From Natronorubrum halophilum (GTDB taxonomy: Archaea > Halobacteriota > Halobacteria > Halobacteriales > Natrialbaceae), in NCBI RefSeq assembly GCF_003670115.1, contig NZ_QQTY01000002.1:310001-374000 (forward strand): a stretch of 64,000 nt of DNA, read 5' to 3'. Both the position numbers and the translations under genes were made by a program. Every line of letters starts with the position of its first letter. Within the stretch, counting starts at the first letter, position 1. The notes under the pieces are model-generated. The model saw only the letters and a list, made by a program, of their open reading frames with translations. It made no database searches and was not told the DNA's origin. This document shows, in pieces, positions 18,263 to 27,075 of the stretch.

Positions 18263-19339
18263 TCAGTCGCGAGCGTCGAGTTCGTCGAGACAGTCTTCGA
18301 CGGGGGCGAGCAGCTCGCCGGCGATCGAGTACGGATCGGTCTCGCCCGCACGAACCGATTCGGCGAGGTCGTCGATGCCGCCGCGGTCGGCGAGTTCGTC
18401 CTCGAGCATGGCGTGGACGTCCTCGCGCAGGAGGGTGCGAATCTCCTCGGCGTAACGCTGGCGTACCTGGTCGGCGTGTTCGCCGGAGTCGACGAGGTAC
18501 GTTCGATGAGCGGCGAACTCGTCGATGAGATCTCCGACGCCGGTGCCCCGTGTCGCGACGGTCTCGACGATTGGTGTCGTCCAGCCCGCCACCTCACCCT
18601 CGGCGTCGTCGACCTCGCCGTCCCAGTCGTCGTGGGCGTCGATGACCTCCTGGCTGTGGTGACCGCCGTCGCCGCCACCGATTCCACCGCCGCCGTCGCC
18701 AAGTTGGATCATGTCCTGAAGCTCCCGGACGGTCCGGTCGGCTCCGTCGCGGTCGGCCTTGTTGACGACGAAGACATCGGCGATCTCGAGGATGCCGGCT
18801 TTCAGGGTCTGAATGTCGTCGCCCGATCCCGGCGGGACGAGGACGGCGACGGTGTCGGCGGTGCGAACGATATCGATCTCGTTCTGGCCGGCACCGACGG
18901 TTTCGATGATGATCTTGTCCTTCCCGAAGGCGTCCATCGCCTTGACCGCGTCCGCCGTGGCCGTCGAGAGGCCGCCGAGCGTGCCGCGGGCGCTCATCGA
19001 GCGCACGAAGACGTCCATGTCGCCGACCGTCGAGGCCATCCGAATCCGATCCCCGAGGACGGCCCCGCCGGTAAACGGCGAGGAGGGATCGATCGCGATG
19101 ATACCGACCGTCTCGCCCCGATCGCGGTAGGTTTCGGCGAGTTTGTCGACCAGCGTCGATTTGCCCGCGCCGGGGCTGCCCGTGATCCCGATGACGTCGG
19201 CCTCGCCCGTGTGTGCATAGAGCGCCGAGACGAGGTTCCGGTAGCCCGGAGATCGGTTCTCGATTTTCGAGATCACTCGAGCCAGCGCGCGGTGTTCGCC
19301 CGCCAGCAGAGCCTCGAGTAACTCCTCGTCGGTTCTCAT
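18263..19339 (-). CDS. meaB: Methylmalonyl-CoA mutase-associated GTPase MeaB
   Basis: A 358-residue G3E-family P-loop GTPase that gates delivery and protects the B12 cofactor of methylmalonyl-CoA mutase. The P-loop is GSPGAGKSTL (about residues 54-63), a switch region reads AIDPSSPFTGGAVLGDRIRM, Walker B is IIETVGAGQNE, and the guanine-specificity element is VVNKADRDGADR. A Gly/His-rich insert (GDGGGGIGGGDGGHHSQ) near residue 218 is unusual and looks like a disordered loop. The start overlaps the mcmB-like gene stop by 4 bases, so the two are one operon. The catalytic large subunit of the mutase is not in the window. Confidence 0.92.
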   Translation of the reverse strand: MRTDEELLEALLAGEHRALARVISKIENRSPGYRNLVSALYAHTGEADVIGITGSPGAGKSTLVDKLAETYRDRGETVGIIAIDPSSPFTGGAVLGDRIRMASTVGDMDVFVRSMSARGTLGGLSTATADAVKAMDAFGKDKIIIETVGAGQNEIDIVRTADTVAVLVPPGSGDDIQTLKAGILEIADVFVVNKADRDGADRTVRELQDMIQLGDGGGGIGGGDGGHHSQEVIDAHDDWDGEVDDAEGEVAGWTTPIVETVATRGTGVGDLIDEFAAHRTYLVDSGEHADQVRQRYAEEIRTLLREDVHAMLEDELADRGGIDDLAESVRAGETDPYSIAGELLAPVEDCLDELDARD

Positions 19340-19752
19340 CGCTGTGGCGCGTTCTCGCGGACGAACTCGATCGTCTCCTCGATCGACGTTCCGGGGCCGA
19401 AGACGGCCGAGACGCCCTGCGCTTTGAGTTCGTCGCGGTCCTCGTCGGGAATGACGCCGCCGGCGAGGACGAGCGTGTCCTCTTTTGCCCCGTACTCCTC
19501 GAGGCCGTCCATGATCTTCGGGACGAGCGTGTCGTGAGCGCCCGAGAGGATCGAGATGCCGAGGACGTCGACGTCCTCCTGGACGGCCGCCTGAACGATC
19601 TCTTCCGGTGCCTTGTGCAGGCCGGAGTAGATAACCTCGAACCCGGCGTCGCGGAACGCCCGTGCGATGACGTGCGCCCCGCGGTCGTGGCCGTCGAGGC
19701 CGACTTTGGCGACGAGACACCGGATCGACTCCTGCTCCTGTTCGCTGCTCAT
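19336..19752 (-). CDS. Methylmalonyl-CoA mutase B12-binding (small) subunit
   Basis: A 138-residue cobalamin-binding domain encoded as a separate polypeptide, as is common in archaea. The cobalt-ligand motif DxHxxG is seen as GLDGHDRGAHV. SILSGAH and VLAGGVIPDED match the other conserved B12-domain loops. It pairs with a separate large subunit to isomerise methylmalonyl-CoA and succinyl-CoA, the end of propionyl-CoA oxidation. This links it to the beta-oxidation genes at 33-41 kb. It is translationally coupled to meaB downstream. Confidence 0.92.
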   Translation of the reverse strand: MSSEQEQESIRCLVAKVGLDGHDRGAHVIARAFRDAGFEVIYSGLHKAPEEIVQAAVQEDVDVLGISILSGAHDTLVPKIMDGLEEYGAKEDTLVLAGGVIPDEDRDELKAQGVSAVFGPGTSIEETIEFVRENAPQR

Positions 19753-20019
19753 ACGCTCACTTCCCCCGCCGCCTGTTTGACTTTAACGGAAAATTGTCCG
19801 GTTCGACGGGACGCGCGTGTGTGCCGTCTCCGTCGGTCGGGTTCGTGACTGTTTGCTTCTGACACCCATCCGGCGGGCCGGTTTCCAGTTCGAGACGTCG
19901 ACGACCGGTAGCGTCTGCTCGTCACGGTAAACGGAACCGGTTTGAACCAAAGGCTAAAGAGCGAAACGACCGAACATTCCCCTAATGACTATCGTTCGGA
20001 TACTGCGGAGGGATCTCTC

Positions 20020-20691
20020 GTGGGCGTCGAAATAAAAGAAACGAGGGTGACCGACGCCGAGTTCGAGGAGATGAAAGGATTCGTTTTCGAGTACCTGTCG
20101 GCGAGCGTCGAAAAGGAGGAGGAGGGTGGTCGCATGCGCTGGTACCCCTGGCACTCCGCCGAGTACCGGCACAACCACATCCTCAACGTCGTCGCCCTCG
20201 CCGAAGAGATCGCGCGAGAGGAGGGTGCGGACGTCGACGCCACCCGCGTCGCCGCGCTCTTTCACGACGTGGCCAAACTCGAGACCGATCAGGAACTCCA
20301 CGCCGAGGCCGGCGCTCGCGTCGCCCGCGAGTATCTGGAGTCTCGCGCGGAGTACCCCGACTCGTTCATCGAGCAGGTGTGTCGCGCGATCGAACACCAC
20401 TCCTATCAGGGTGAACTGACCGACCTCGGACTCGAGTCCCAGTGTCTCATCGAGGCCGACCTGCTCGATAAGGTGGGCGCGAACGGAACCGCCCTCATGC
20501 TGTTACGGATGGGGTACGAAGCCCGGACGCACATGGACTCCGACGAGATGGTCGAGCGCGTCCTCGAGCGCGGCTACGATGCCGCCTCGCGCGTCCGGAG
20601 CGACACCGCAGAGAGCATTGCCCACCAGCGGTTGAAACGCGTGCGATGGTTCCGCGAGTGGCTCGAAGACGAGATCGCGGCGATGGGATAA
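20020..20691 (+). CDS. HD domain phosphohydrolase
   Basis: A metal-dependent phosphohydrolase of about 223 residues. The HD pattern is RHNHILNVVALAEEI (first His), AALFHDVAKLE (His-Asp) and a downstream AIEHHSYQG plus IEADLLDKVGANG (Asp). The start is uncertain: GTG at 20020 gives a protein beginning at VGVEIKETR. The frame is open to 19942 and an internal ATG lies near 20071. An N-terminal WYPWHSAEYR segment is characteristic of a haloarchaeal HD subfamily. A nucleotide or nucleotide-signal substrate is likely for the fold but cannot be specified. Confidence 0.8.
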   Translation: MGVEIKETRVTDAEFEEMKGFVFEYLSASVEKEEEGGRMRWYPWHSAEYRHNHILNVVALAEEIAREEGADVDATRVAALFHDVAKLETDQELHAEAGARVAREYLESRAEYPDSFIEQVCRAIEHHSYQGELTDLGLESQCLIEADLLDKVGANGTALMLLRMGYEARTHMDSDEMVERVLERGYDAASRVRSDTAESIAHQRLKRVRWFREWLEDEIAAMG

Positions 20692-20942
20692 CGTTCCGTC
20701 GGTATTCGACGAACGTCCGGCACTGACCATCGGGAATACTGTCCGTTGCCATCTCACGCGACTGCCGTCAGCGGTCGCCTCGATGCGTCGGAACCACCCG
20801 CGGTCGCCCGTCGCTGTTTTGTCACCACCGGTTCACTCCGTCCGTCGAGCGCGAACTCCCCTCGCTCGAATCGGCGTCTGTCAGCGTGACTCCCACGCGA
20901 ATAGATGCCTATTTGTCATCAGACAATAGTTGGCAGTAAAAT

Positions 20943-22349
20943 ATGTATGCGATCGATAACCTGAGCGACTCCCTCGCGGTGACGAAGCGCTACCTCGACT
21001 CGCTCGGCTTCGGTGGCTGGCTGAAAGTTGCGGTCGTCGTCGTCCTCCTCGGCGGCATCGGTCTCACGTCACAACTGTTCAACCTCCCGTTTAGCGCGGT
21101 GGCGGATGCGACCGAAGAGTCGGATGCGCTGTGGGTCGTCCTCCTCGTTTCCGGGGTCGGAATCGGTATCTACGCCGCCTTCAGATATCTCGTGGCAATC
21201 CTTGAGTTCGTCTTCGTCGAGTCGCTGCGCACCGAAGCGATTCACTTCCGCCGGTACGCCCGCGCGAACCTCAAACGCGGCCTTTGGCTGGTGTTGTTTC
21301 GCGCTGCGCTGTGGGCCGGCCTGTTCATCGCGATCGCGATTCCCGTCGTGGCCGTCGTTTTCCTCGGGGATATCAGCGCCGTCGACGAGCTATCGTTGGG
21401 CCAGATAGCCGCTATCGGACTCTCCGCCTTCGCCGCCTTTGTCGGTTGGGGTACGATCTACACCCTCACGACGGCGTTCGTCGTTCCGATCATGCTGCAA
21501 CAAGAGTGCGGCCCGATCGGTGCGTGGCGACGGTTCGCGCCGGTGGTCGCCTCGAACTGGAGCGGAACGCTCGCGTACCTCCTGATCACCTGGCTGATCG
21601 GGTTTGCCTTCTGGATGCTGTTCGCGGTGATCGGGTTCGTTGTCAGTATCTTCGGCGCCATCCTGTTCTTCCTCGTGATCCTCCTGTTCACCGCGATCCA
21701 TCCGAACCTCGCCGCCGTTGCGGTCGGCCTGTTCATCCTCGCGTACCTGGGCTATCGGTACGTCGTCGCCGTGATCGAAACGCCGGTTCGGGGGTACGTT
21801 CGCTACTACGCGCTGTTGATCCTCGGGGACACGGACGAAACCCTCGATCTCATCCCGGAGCAGCGTGGGGCCGTTCGATCCGATCCGACGACCTCCACCG
21901 AGCCCGCGGGTGTGCACGGCCGACGCGAGACGACCGGCTGGGGCGGCGGTCGAGACGCTCGAGACGATCCCGCTGACGGCCCGTCCTCGAGCGATCCGTT
22001 CGAGACGGACGTCGACGACGCGCCGTCCTGGGAGGCACCAACCGTCTGGGGCGACTCGAGCGAGCAGGACGACGGTGACGGCTGGGGCCGCTCGACGGAA
22101 TCGGCACGCGATCCGAACGCCGACGACTCGAGCGACGACGACCGGAGTCCGTGGATCGATTCCGCCGAGGCGGACGACGGAACGGACGAGGCGAGTGACG
22201 AACCTGACGAAACGGAGGTGGCGAACGGGGACCGTGGAGAATCGGGCGATGGTTCAGCGATGGACGACGGTTCGACCGGAACGAACGGTGACTCGGCGGC
22301 AGGGAACGAGACGGATGACGCGGACGACGACGGCAAGGACCGGGAGTGA
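20943..22349 (+). CDS. Multi-spanning membrane protein with acidic C-terminal tail (DUF7544-like)
   Basis: A 468-residue protein of unknown function. The first ~300 residues carry about six membrane helices starting with VAVVVVLLGGIGL, and include the pattern RRFAPVVASNWSGTLAYLLITW. The last ~165 residues are very rich in Asp, Ser, Gly and Glu and are almost certainly disordered, probably on the cytoplasmic side. It resembles the haloarchaeal DUF7544 group, a tentative assignment from memory of N-terminal pattern. The ATG at 20943 follows a CTATTTGT tract by about 30 nt, a plausible TATA box. No operon partner is apparent. Confidence 0.7.
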   Translation: MYAIDNLSDSLAVTKRYLDSLGFGGWLKVAVVVVLLGGIGLTSQLFNLPFSAVADATEESDALWVVLLVSGVGIGIYAAFRYLVAILEFVFVESLRTEAIHFRRYARANLKRGLWLVLFRAALWAGLFIAIAIPVVAVVFLGDISAVDELSLGQIAAIGLSAFAAFVGWGTIYTLTTAFVVPIMLQQECGPIGAWRRFAPVVASNWSGTLAYLLITWLIGFAFWMLFAVIGFVVSIFGAILFFLVILLFTAIHPNLAAVAVGLFILAYLGYRYVVAVIETPVRGYVRYYALLILGDTDETLDLIPEQRGAVRSDPTTSTEPAGVHGRRETTGWGGGRDARDDPADGPSSSDPFETDVDDAPSWEAPTVWGDSSEQDDGDGWGRSTESARDPNADDSSDDDRSPWIDSAEADDGTDEASDEPDETEVANGDRGESGDGSAMDDGSTGTNGDSAAGNETDDADDDGKDRE

Positions 22350-22401
22350 CCGTTCCCGGTGTGGCCCGATCCGGAGTCGGCGCGGCACGTGACCGTTCCC
22401 C

Positions 22402-23094
22402 TCAAACGACGCGAAGCGTCCCGATGGCGAGAAAGAGGACGCCGAAGCCGGCGAGCACGGCGGCACTCAGCGCGGCGACGAGGGGTGCGAAGGCGTCGAC
22501 GCGCCGACCGGCCGCGACCATCGCCGCGGGATAGGCGGCGATCCAGATCGCGATGCCCGCGAAGAAGCCGACGAGCAGCGCCGGCGACCCGGTCTGGACG
22601 ACGAGCGCCCCCTCGAGCGCCGTGCCGATCCCGGGAACGTGTGCGAGCACGTCGAGGGACCCGGCCTCGAGCAAGCCGACGCCGACGGTGAGCCAGAACC
22701 CGATCTGGTAGGGGTTCGTCAGCGAGAGCGCGAAGGTTTTGCGAAAGCCTCTGGAGGCACCCCGGTCGCCGCTGGCGTCGGTGAAGGAGGCGGCGTTTCT
22801 GGCCTCGTCGACCGCGCCGATGGCGAAGTACAGCATGAGGAGACCGCCGACGAGATAGAGCGCGGGTCGGACGGTCGGATAGCGATCGATCACGGCGACG
22901 ACGCCGGCCAGCGCGAGCACGAAAAAGCACACATCGGCGAGCATCGCGCCCAATCCGGCCCGAAAGCCGGCGTTCCAGCCGCGGACAACGCTCTCCTCGG
23001 CGATGATGGCGTTCATCGGTCCCGGCGGCGCGGCGAGCGCGAGTCCGAAGACGACGCCCGCGAGTGTAGTTGTGATGACGCTCACAGTTCTCAC
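22402..23094 (-). CDS. LysE family amino-acid exporter
   Basis: A 230-residue membrane protein with six predicted helices. The first helix holds AAPPGPMNAI, the signature of the LysE/RhtB exporters. The loop ALSLTNPYQIGFWLTVG contains the NP motif found mid-protein in the family. Proteins of this type export amino acids or related solutes. The start is GTG at 23094 or three codons further in at 23085. It is divergent from the O-methyltransferase gene, with about 110 bp between. Confidence 0.85.
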   Translation of the reverse strand: MRTVSVITTTLAGVVFGLALAAPPGPMNAIIAEESVVRGWNAGFRAGLGAMLADVCFFVLALAGVVAVIDRYPTVRPALYLVGGLLMLYFAIGAVDEARNAASFTDASGDRGASRGFRKTFALSLTNPYQIGFWLTVGVGLLEAGSLDVLAHVPGIGTALEGALVVQTGSPALLVGFFAGIAIWIAAYPAAMVAAGRRVDAFAPLVAALSAAVLAGFGVLFLAIGTLRVV

Positions 23095-23207
23095 AGTCGG
23101 CGACGTTGCGTGAAAAGCCCGCTGAATTCGCGGTCGTCCGGACGTCGACCGTCTGAAGCGCGCACTCGAGACGACGGCTTTGATACCCCGGCCGACGAAG
23201 GGGAGCT

Positions 23208-23876
23208 ATGGTCGACGTGCTTTCGGACGACATCGATCGCTTCGTTCGTGCGGTCTGCCCGGACCCGGACGAGACGCTGCGCGAGATGGACGACTACGCC
23301 GAACGGGAGGGGTTTCCCCACGTCGGACCCGAGGTCGGCGCGTTCCTCCGGTTCGTCGCCCGGACGAGCGACGCCGAGCGGATCTTCGAGTTCGGCTCCG
23401 GCTACGGCTACTCGGCCTACTGGATGGCCCAGGCGCTGCCCGTAGACGGCGAAATCGTCCTCACGGAGGTCGACGCGGACGAACTCGAGATGGCGCGCGA
23501 GTACCTGAGCGAGGGCGGCTACGACGATCTCGCGCGGTACGAAGTGGGCGACGCGATGGAGACGATCGAGGGCGTAGACGGCCCCTTCGACGTCGTCCTG
23601 ATCGATCACCAGAAACACCGATACGCGGACGCGTTCGACGCCGTCCGCTCGAAGGTGCCGGTCGGTGGCGTGATCGTCGCGGACAACGCGATTACGGCGA
23701 GCGTCGTCGAGTTCGAGAAACTGCTCGAGATCGTCGACGGCGGCGCGGTCGCGGAGGTGAACGAGCACACGCAGGGAATCGTCGATTACCTCGAGCGCGT
23801 GACGAGCGATCCGGAGTTCGAGACGTTCGTCCTGCCGCTGGGCGAGGGGATCGCCGTCAGTTATCGAATCGGGTAG
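23208..23876 (+). CDS. Class I SAM-dependent O-methyltransferase
   Basis: A 222-residue enzyme of the catechol/caffeoyl-CoA O-methyltransferase type. SAM-binding motif I is RIFEFGSGYGYSAYW (about residues 58-72), the acidic strand VLTEVDADELEMA follows. The metal/catalytic region reads FDVVLIDHQKHRY, with GGVIVADNAI nearby. Cytoplasmic. The acceptor cannot be deduced. Length and motif order are normal. Confidence 0.88.
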   Translation: MVDVLSDDIDRFVRAVCPDPDETLREMDDYAEREGFPHVGPEVGAFLRFVARTSDAERIFEFGSGYGYSAYWMAQALPVDGEIVLTEVDADELEMAREYLSEGGYDDLARYEVGDAMETIEGVDGPFDVVLIDHQKHRYADAFDAVRSKVPVGGVIVADNAITASVVEFEKLLEIVDGGAVAEVNEHTQGIVDYLERVTSDPEFETFVLPLGEGIAVSYRIG

Positions 23877-24001
23877 GGAGGGGATGGGAGCCCCTCGTTG
23901 CCAGCGTAGCAGTGCGGTCTATTTTCGCCCGGCTTCGTTCGAGTTCGGGTGCCCGATCCGCGGGCGTCCGTCGCGGCCCTGACGGGGAGTTCTCCCGACC
24001 G

Positions 24002-24460
24002 TTATCGCGTCGAGTACTCGGACGCCTCGCCCTCGAGAACCCCGTCTTCGGGCGTATCGGCGCTGGACGCAGCCCCGTACTCTCGAAAGCCGAGGAACGC
24101 CGTCGCCCCGCAGGCGGTCAGCAGCGTCCCCCACGTGATCGCGATCAGCGAGAGCACGTGGATCTCGGCCGTGCCGGGGACGGTGTTGCCGACCGCCTCA
24201 AGGCCGATCACGTGGAGTCCCGAAATCACGAGGAAGGCAACCCAGAAGGCGAGCGAGAGGTGTGCGAGCGTTCGTCGGCTGATCCGAGCCGCGTAGTGGG
24301 CGAGGCAGAAGACGCCGGTGATGGCGACCGCCGTCGCCACGAGCGTGGGGCCGAGCGCGTCGGCGTTGCCGGCGGCAATGCCGGCAGTAGCGAAGCAGGC
24401 GAACGAGACGGCGAGTAGCAACCGGTCCGAACGAAGTGTAGTCGGAATCACGTCGTGCAC
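24002..24460 (-). CDS. Small membrane protein, four helices, unknown function
   Basis: A 152-residue protein if GTG 24460 is used, which places the first residues at VHDVIPTTLRS before the first helix. The frame extends further upstream but that part is basic and runs through promoter-like DNA. Four hydrophobic segments (LLLAVSFACFATAGIAAG; LVATAVAITGVFCLAHYA; LAFWVAFLVISGLHVIG; VLSLIAITWGTLLTACGATAF) and an acidic tail are visible. A TATA-like CTATATATTCA lies at 24487-24497, about 32 nt upstream of the chosen start. I do not recognise the family. Confidence 0.6.
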   Translation of the reverse strand: MHDVIPTTLRSDRLLLAVSFACFATAGIAAGNADALGPTLVATAVAITGVFCLAHYAARISRRTLAHLSLAFWVAFLVISGLHVIGLEAVGNTVPGTAEIHVLSLIAITWGTLLTACGATAFLGFREYGAASSADTPEDGVLEGEASEYSTR

Positions 24461-24638
24461 CGCTTTGCTGGGACGAATGGGCGGTTGAATATATAGCTGT
24501 TGGCTCGACACTCGAGGGTGGATAAGAGCGTTATGGGGGCTCGCAAGCGGTGAAACGGTGCGGGTGCGATTCGACGGCGACGTGTCAGTGTCCGTCACCC
24601 TCCTCGAGCGTTCCGAATAGTGTCGTCTTCAGGACAAT
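24461..24638. other. Intergenic DNA between membrane-protein start and insertion element
   Basis: Apart from the minus-strand TATA-like tract at 24487-24497, nothing recognisable is seen. The next 147 bases (24639-24785) are the left end of the IS element. Confidence 0.5.
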
Positions 24639-24650
24639 TCAAGGTGGAGC

Positions 24651-24693
24651 CTCCGGCCTCAAGGAGCGGCCGAAGGGAGCGAGTAGGCCGGAG
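24651..24693 (+). repeat. Left-end hairpin of the IS element
   Basis: CTCCGGCCT (24651-24659) pairs exactly with AGGCCGGAG (24685-24693). The loop carries CAAGGAGCGGCCGAAG, related to the right-end hairpin. In IS200/IS605 elements such a hairpin is the TnpA recognition site. Confidence 0.7.
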
Positions 24694-24746
24694 AGGAAAC
24701 CGACATGGTGCGACACAACCGGCACACTGCGACCACCCGACTCCTG

Positions 24747-24756
24747 AATATATAAG
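24747..24756 (+). promoter_or_regulatory. TATA box of tnpB
   Basis: AATATATAAG is centred about 34 nt before the GTG start at 24786, giving at most a very short leader. Confidence 0.6.
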
Positions 24757-24785
24757 TACCGTCGCCCCCTCTCTGAAGTATAGGC

Positions 24786-26030
24786 GTGCGTCGAACCGCC
24801 GTCGTGAAACTCGCCGTTTCCGACGAGCAACGCGACGCACTCCACCGAACCGCCGAGCAATACCTGTACTGTGCGAACCGAACCGCCGACTATTGTTGGT
24901 CCGAAGCCTCATACACCGAGTGCAAGACCAACAAACGGCAGGTCCGAGACACTCTCTACTCCGACTTTCGAGAGGAGACAGAGTTACAGGCACAACTCGT
25001 CCAAGCCGCGATACGTCGCGCCGTCGAAGCCGTAAAAGGCGTTGTCGAACGCTGGAAGAAGGGACAGCGCGTCTCCTGCCCGACGTTCACCGCTGAGACG
25101 ATGAACTACGACACGCGGAGTGCGACCTTCTACCGAAACAAGGTGTCTCTGTCAACTGTTGAGGGCCGAGTTGAACCCTCGTTCGTTCTCCCGGTGGACA
25201 GTCCGACGCCCTACGAACGATACGTACTCTCCGAGGATTACGAGTTCCGCGAGAGTACACTTCGGTACGATGCGGCGACTGATGAGTTCTACCTCAACAT
25301 CTCAACTCGGCGGGTGGGCGGCGACGACGCAGAGGTTTCGGCAGATACCGGGCACCCCGACCAAACGGTCCTCGGTATCGACCTCGGCGTCAACAGTCTC
25401 GCCGTCTCCTCCACCGGGCGCTTCTGGCAGGGCGACGACTACGACCATTGGTGCCGCGAGTTCGAGAACCGACGCGGACAGATGCAACAACGCGGTACGC
25501 AAGCCGCGCACAACGCTCTGCTTCGACTCGGGAAACGAGAAGAAGCATGGCGAAAACAGTACATACATACTGTCGCCAACGAACTCGTCTCGGAAGCCGT
25601 CGAACACGACTGCGACGTTATCGTGTTTGAGGACCTGACAGACATTCGAGAGCAGCTTCCGCAGGCGAAGTGGCACCATGTCTGGGCGTTCCGACGCCTC
25701 TTCGAGTACGTTGAGTACAAGGCTCCAGAACGCGGCGTCTCCGTGGGACAAGTCGAGCCGAACCACACGTCCCAACGCTGTTCTCGGACAGACTGTGGGT
25801 TCACGCACGAAGCGAACCGTGACGGTGAGCATTTCCATTGCCAGAAGTGCGGCTACGAGGTCAACGCGGACTACAATGCGGCGAAGAATATCGGGCTACG
25901 GTACGCCCGGAAGCGGAAACACAGACTCCGTTCCTCGCCCAAGTCGGGGAGCGGAGACGCACCAGTAGACGTGCGTGTGAATGGTGGGACATTGAACGGC
26001 GAGAGACACCAGTCTATTGCTGGTGACTGA
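24786..26030 (+). CDS. tnpB: RNA-guided endonuclease TnpB (IS1341-type)
   Basis: A 414-residue, apparently intact TnpB. The split RuvC-like nuclease keeps its three acidic residues: Asp in LGIDLGVNS (about residue 199), Glu in IVFEDLTDI (about 282) and Asp in NADYNAAKN (about 362). The zinc finger is CSRTDCGF then CQKCGYE. The start is GTG. Known TnpB proteins use an RNA made from the right end of the element to cut DNA matching the flank, which favours retention of the element. GC content is lower than in neighbouring genes, consistent with mobility. With no tnpA here, movement would need a TnpA supplied from elsewhere. Confidence 0.93.
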   Translation: MRRTAVVKLAVSDEQRDALHRTAEQYLYCANRTADYCWSEASYTECKTNKRQVRDTLYSDFREETELQAQLVQAAIRRAVEAVKGVVERWKKGQRVSCPTFTAETMNYDTRSATFYRNKVSLSTVEGRVEPSFVLPVDSPTPYERYVLSEDYEFRESTLRYDAATDEFYLNISTRRVGGDDAEVSADTGHPDQTVLGIDLGVNSLAVSSTGRFWQGDDYDHWCREFENRRGQMQQRGTQAAHNALLRLGKREEAWRKQYIHTVANELVSEAVEHDCDVIVFEDLTDIREQLPQAKWHHVWAFRRLFEYVEYKAPERGVSVGQVEPNHTSQRCSRTDCGFTHEANRDGEHFHCQKCGYEVNADYNAAKNIGLRYARKRKHRLRSSPKSGSGDAPVDVRVNGGTLNGERHQSIAGD

Positions 26031-26101
26031 TTGGCGGGAGTCCATATCAAAGCCCTACCCTCAAGGACCGAAGCGCGTATGCGCTGAGGGAGTAGGGTAG
26101 G
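26031..26101 (+). ncRNA. Predicted right-end omega (guide) RNA scaffold
   Basis: Directly after tnpB lies a structured right end. CCCTAC (26053-26058) pairs with GTAGGG (26092-26097), CCTC with GAGG, and an inner stem AGCGC/GCGCT (26072-26085) closes a GTAT tetraloop. In characterised TnpB systems the guide RNA spans the end of tnpB and the right-end hairpin and ends in the flanking DNA. Here the guide would come from about 26102 onward, that is the 3' end of the SDR gene read in antisense. This is inferred from position and structure only. Confidence 0.55.
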
Positions 26102-26106
26102 GTAGT

Positions 26107-26886
26107 TTACTCGTCTTTACAGCCCCAACCGAACGCCGTCCAGCCACCGTCGGCGGTCAGCACTTCCCCCGTGACGAAGTTGTCGCCCGAGGCGAGGAAC
26201 GCGACACAGTTCGCGACTTCCTCCGGCGTCCCGAACCGATCGAGCGGCGTCCTGTCCCTGATATCCTGTTGATCGAATCCGGTATCGTCCTGTGCCTGTT
26301 CGACCATCTCAGTCATGATATACCCCGGAGCGAGCGCGTTCACGTGGATGTCGTGCTCCGCCCACTCGACGGCGAGACACCGAGTGAGATTGTTAACTCC
26401 TCCCTTTGTCGTATTGTAGGGCGTTCGATCCTGTTGTCCCATGCTCCCCATCATGCTCGAAATGTTGACGATCTCTCCACCGTCTCCCTGTTCGATCATC
26501 TGGGTTCCAGCCGCCTGCGCACAGAAGAAGACGCCGGTCAAGTTCACGTCGACGACCTGTTGCCAGTCCTCGGGTGCCATCTCCTCTGCAGGGCCCCGGA
26601 TGTTAATCCCCGCGTTGTTCACCAGCACGTCGAGACGCCCGAACTGGTCGACGGTTTCATCGATCAACCGCTGGACGGACGATCTGTCGCTCACGTCGAC
26701 TTCGACCGCGTGCGCTGAGCCACCGTTCTCCTCGAACTCTTCGACGACTTCTTCGCAGTCGTCGAGCGACCGCGAACAAATGACGACGTTGTCGCCGTTT
26801 TCCGCGAATCGGTTTGCGATACTCTTTCCCAATCCTCTCGTCGAACCCGTTACGATCACCGTTCGCGTATCCGGTTCAGCAGCCAT
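26107..26886 (-). CDS. SDR family oxidoreductase (3-ketoacyl-ACP/CoA reductase- or glucose dehydrogenase-like)
   Basis: A 259-residue classical short-chain dehydrogenase. The nucleotide fold reads VIVTGSTRGLGKSIA, the stabilising motif LVNNAGIN, and the catalytic set Ser (VNISSMMG), Tyr-x-x-x-Lys (YNTTKGG). The Asn in helix 4 (DVNLTG) is present. CSRSLDD at the end of strand 2 suggests NADP preference. ATG 26886 is chosen over 26913 because MAAEPDTRT leads straight into the fold. Its last codons abut the right tip of the IS element, but the reading frame ends with a typical C-terminus (LTADGGWTAFGWG), so it seems undamaged. Confidence 0.92.
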   Translation of the reverse strand: MAAEPDTRTVIVTGSTRGLGKSIANRFAENGDNVVICSRSLDDCEEVVEEFEENGGSAHAVEVDVSDRSSVQRLIDETVDQFGRLDVLVNNAGINIRGPAEEMAPEDWQQVVDVNLTGVFFCAQAAGTQMIEQGDGGEIVNISSMMGSMGQQDRTPYNTTKGGVNNLTRCLAVEWAEHDIHVNALAPGYIMTEMVEQAQDDTGFDQQDIRDRTPLDRFGTPEEVANCVAFLASGDNFVTGEVLTADGGWTAFGWGCKDE

Positions 26887-26914
26887 GATATGATTGATTC
26901 CCACCCCAAACACG

Positions 26915-26925
26915 GTTAATTATTT
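26915..26925 (-). promoter_or_regulatory. TATA-like box of the SDR gene
   Basis: On the minus strand AAATAATTAAC lies about 33 nt upstream of the ATG at 26886. Confidence 0.45.
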
Positions 26926-26988
26926 TGGTTGTGAGACAGCGGTCCTAATCCGATGTTCGCGGCGAGGATCCGAGATCAGACGTACGAA

Positions 26989-27075
26989 TCAGTAACAGCT
27001 GAACCGATTACCACACGGATCGAAACGCCGTCGCGCGATGGGGTGTGTAGTGACTGTCGGAGGCTACTATAGCTA
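26989..27075 (+). repeat. Palindromic intergenic repeat, copy C (degenerate)
   Basis: Shares the frame of copies A and B: CACAC (27012-27016), GTGTG (27043-27047), then exactly 14 bases to GGCTACTATAG (27062-27072). The inner hairpin span is 36 bases against 37 in the others. Stem pairing is imperfect and the left outer arm (AGTAACAGCTG) is only loosely complementary. Confidence 0.65.

Larger units (their letters stand above)
24639..26101 (+). mobile_element. IS1341-type (IS200/IS605 superfamily) element, tnpB only
   Basis: The element contains a complete tnpB but no tnpA. Subterminal imperfect hairpins sit at both ends (24651-24693 and 26053-26097). The two ends share CCTCAAGGA, CCGAAG and GAGTAGG in the same order, which supports their being the left and right ends of one unit. 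There are no terminal inverted repeats or obvious target duplication, as expected for this single-strand-transposing superfamily. Exact tips are estimated; the right tip lies within about 6-10 bases of the SDR gene stop codon. Confidence 0.8.
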
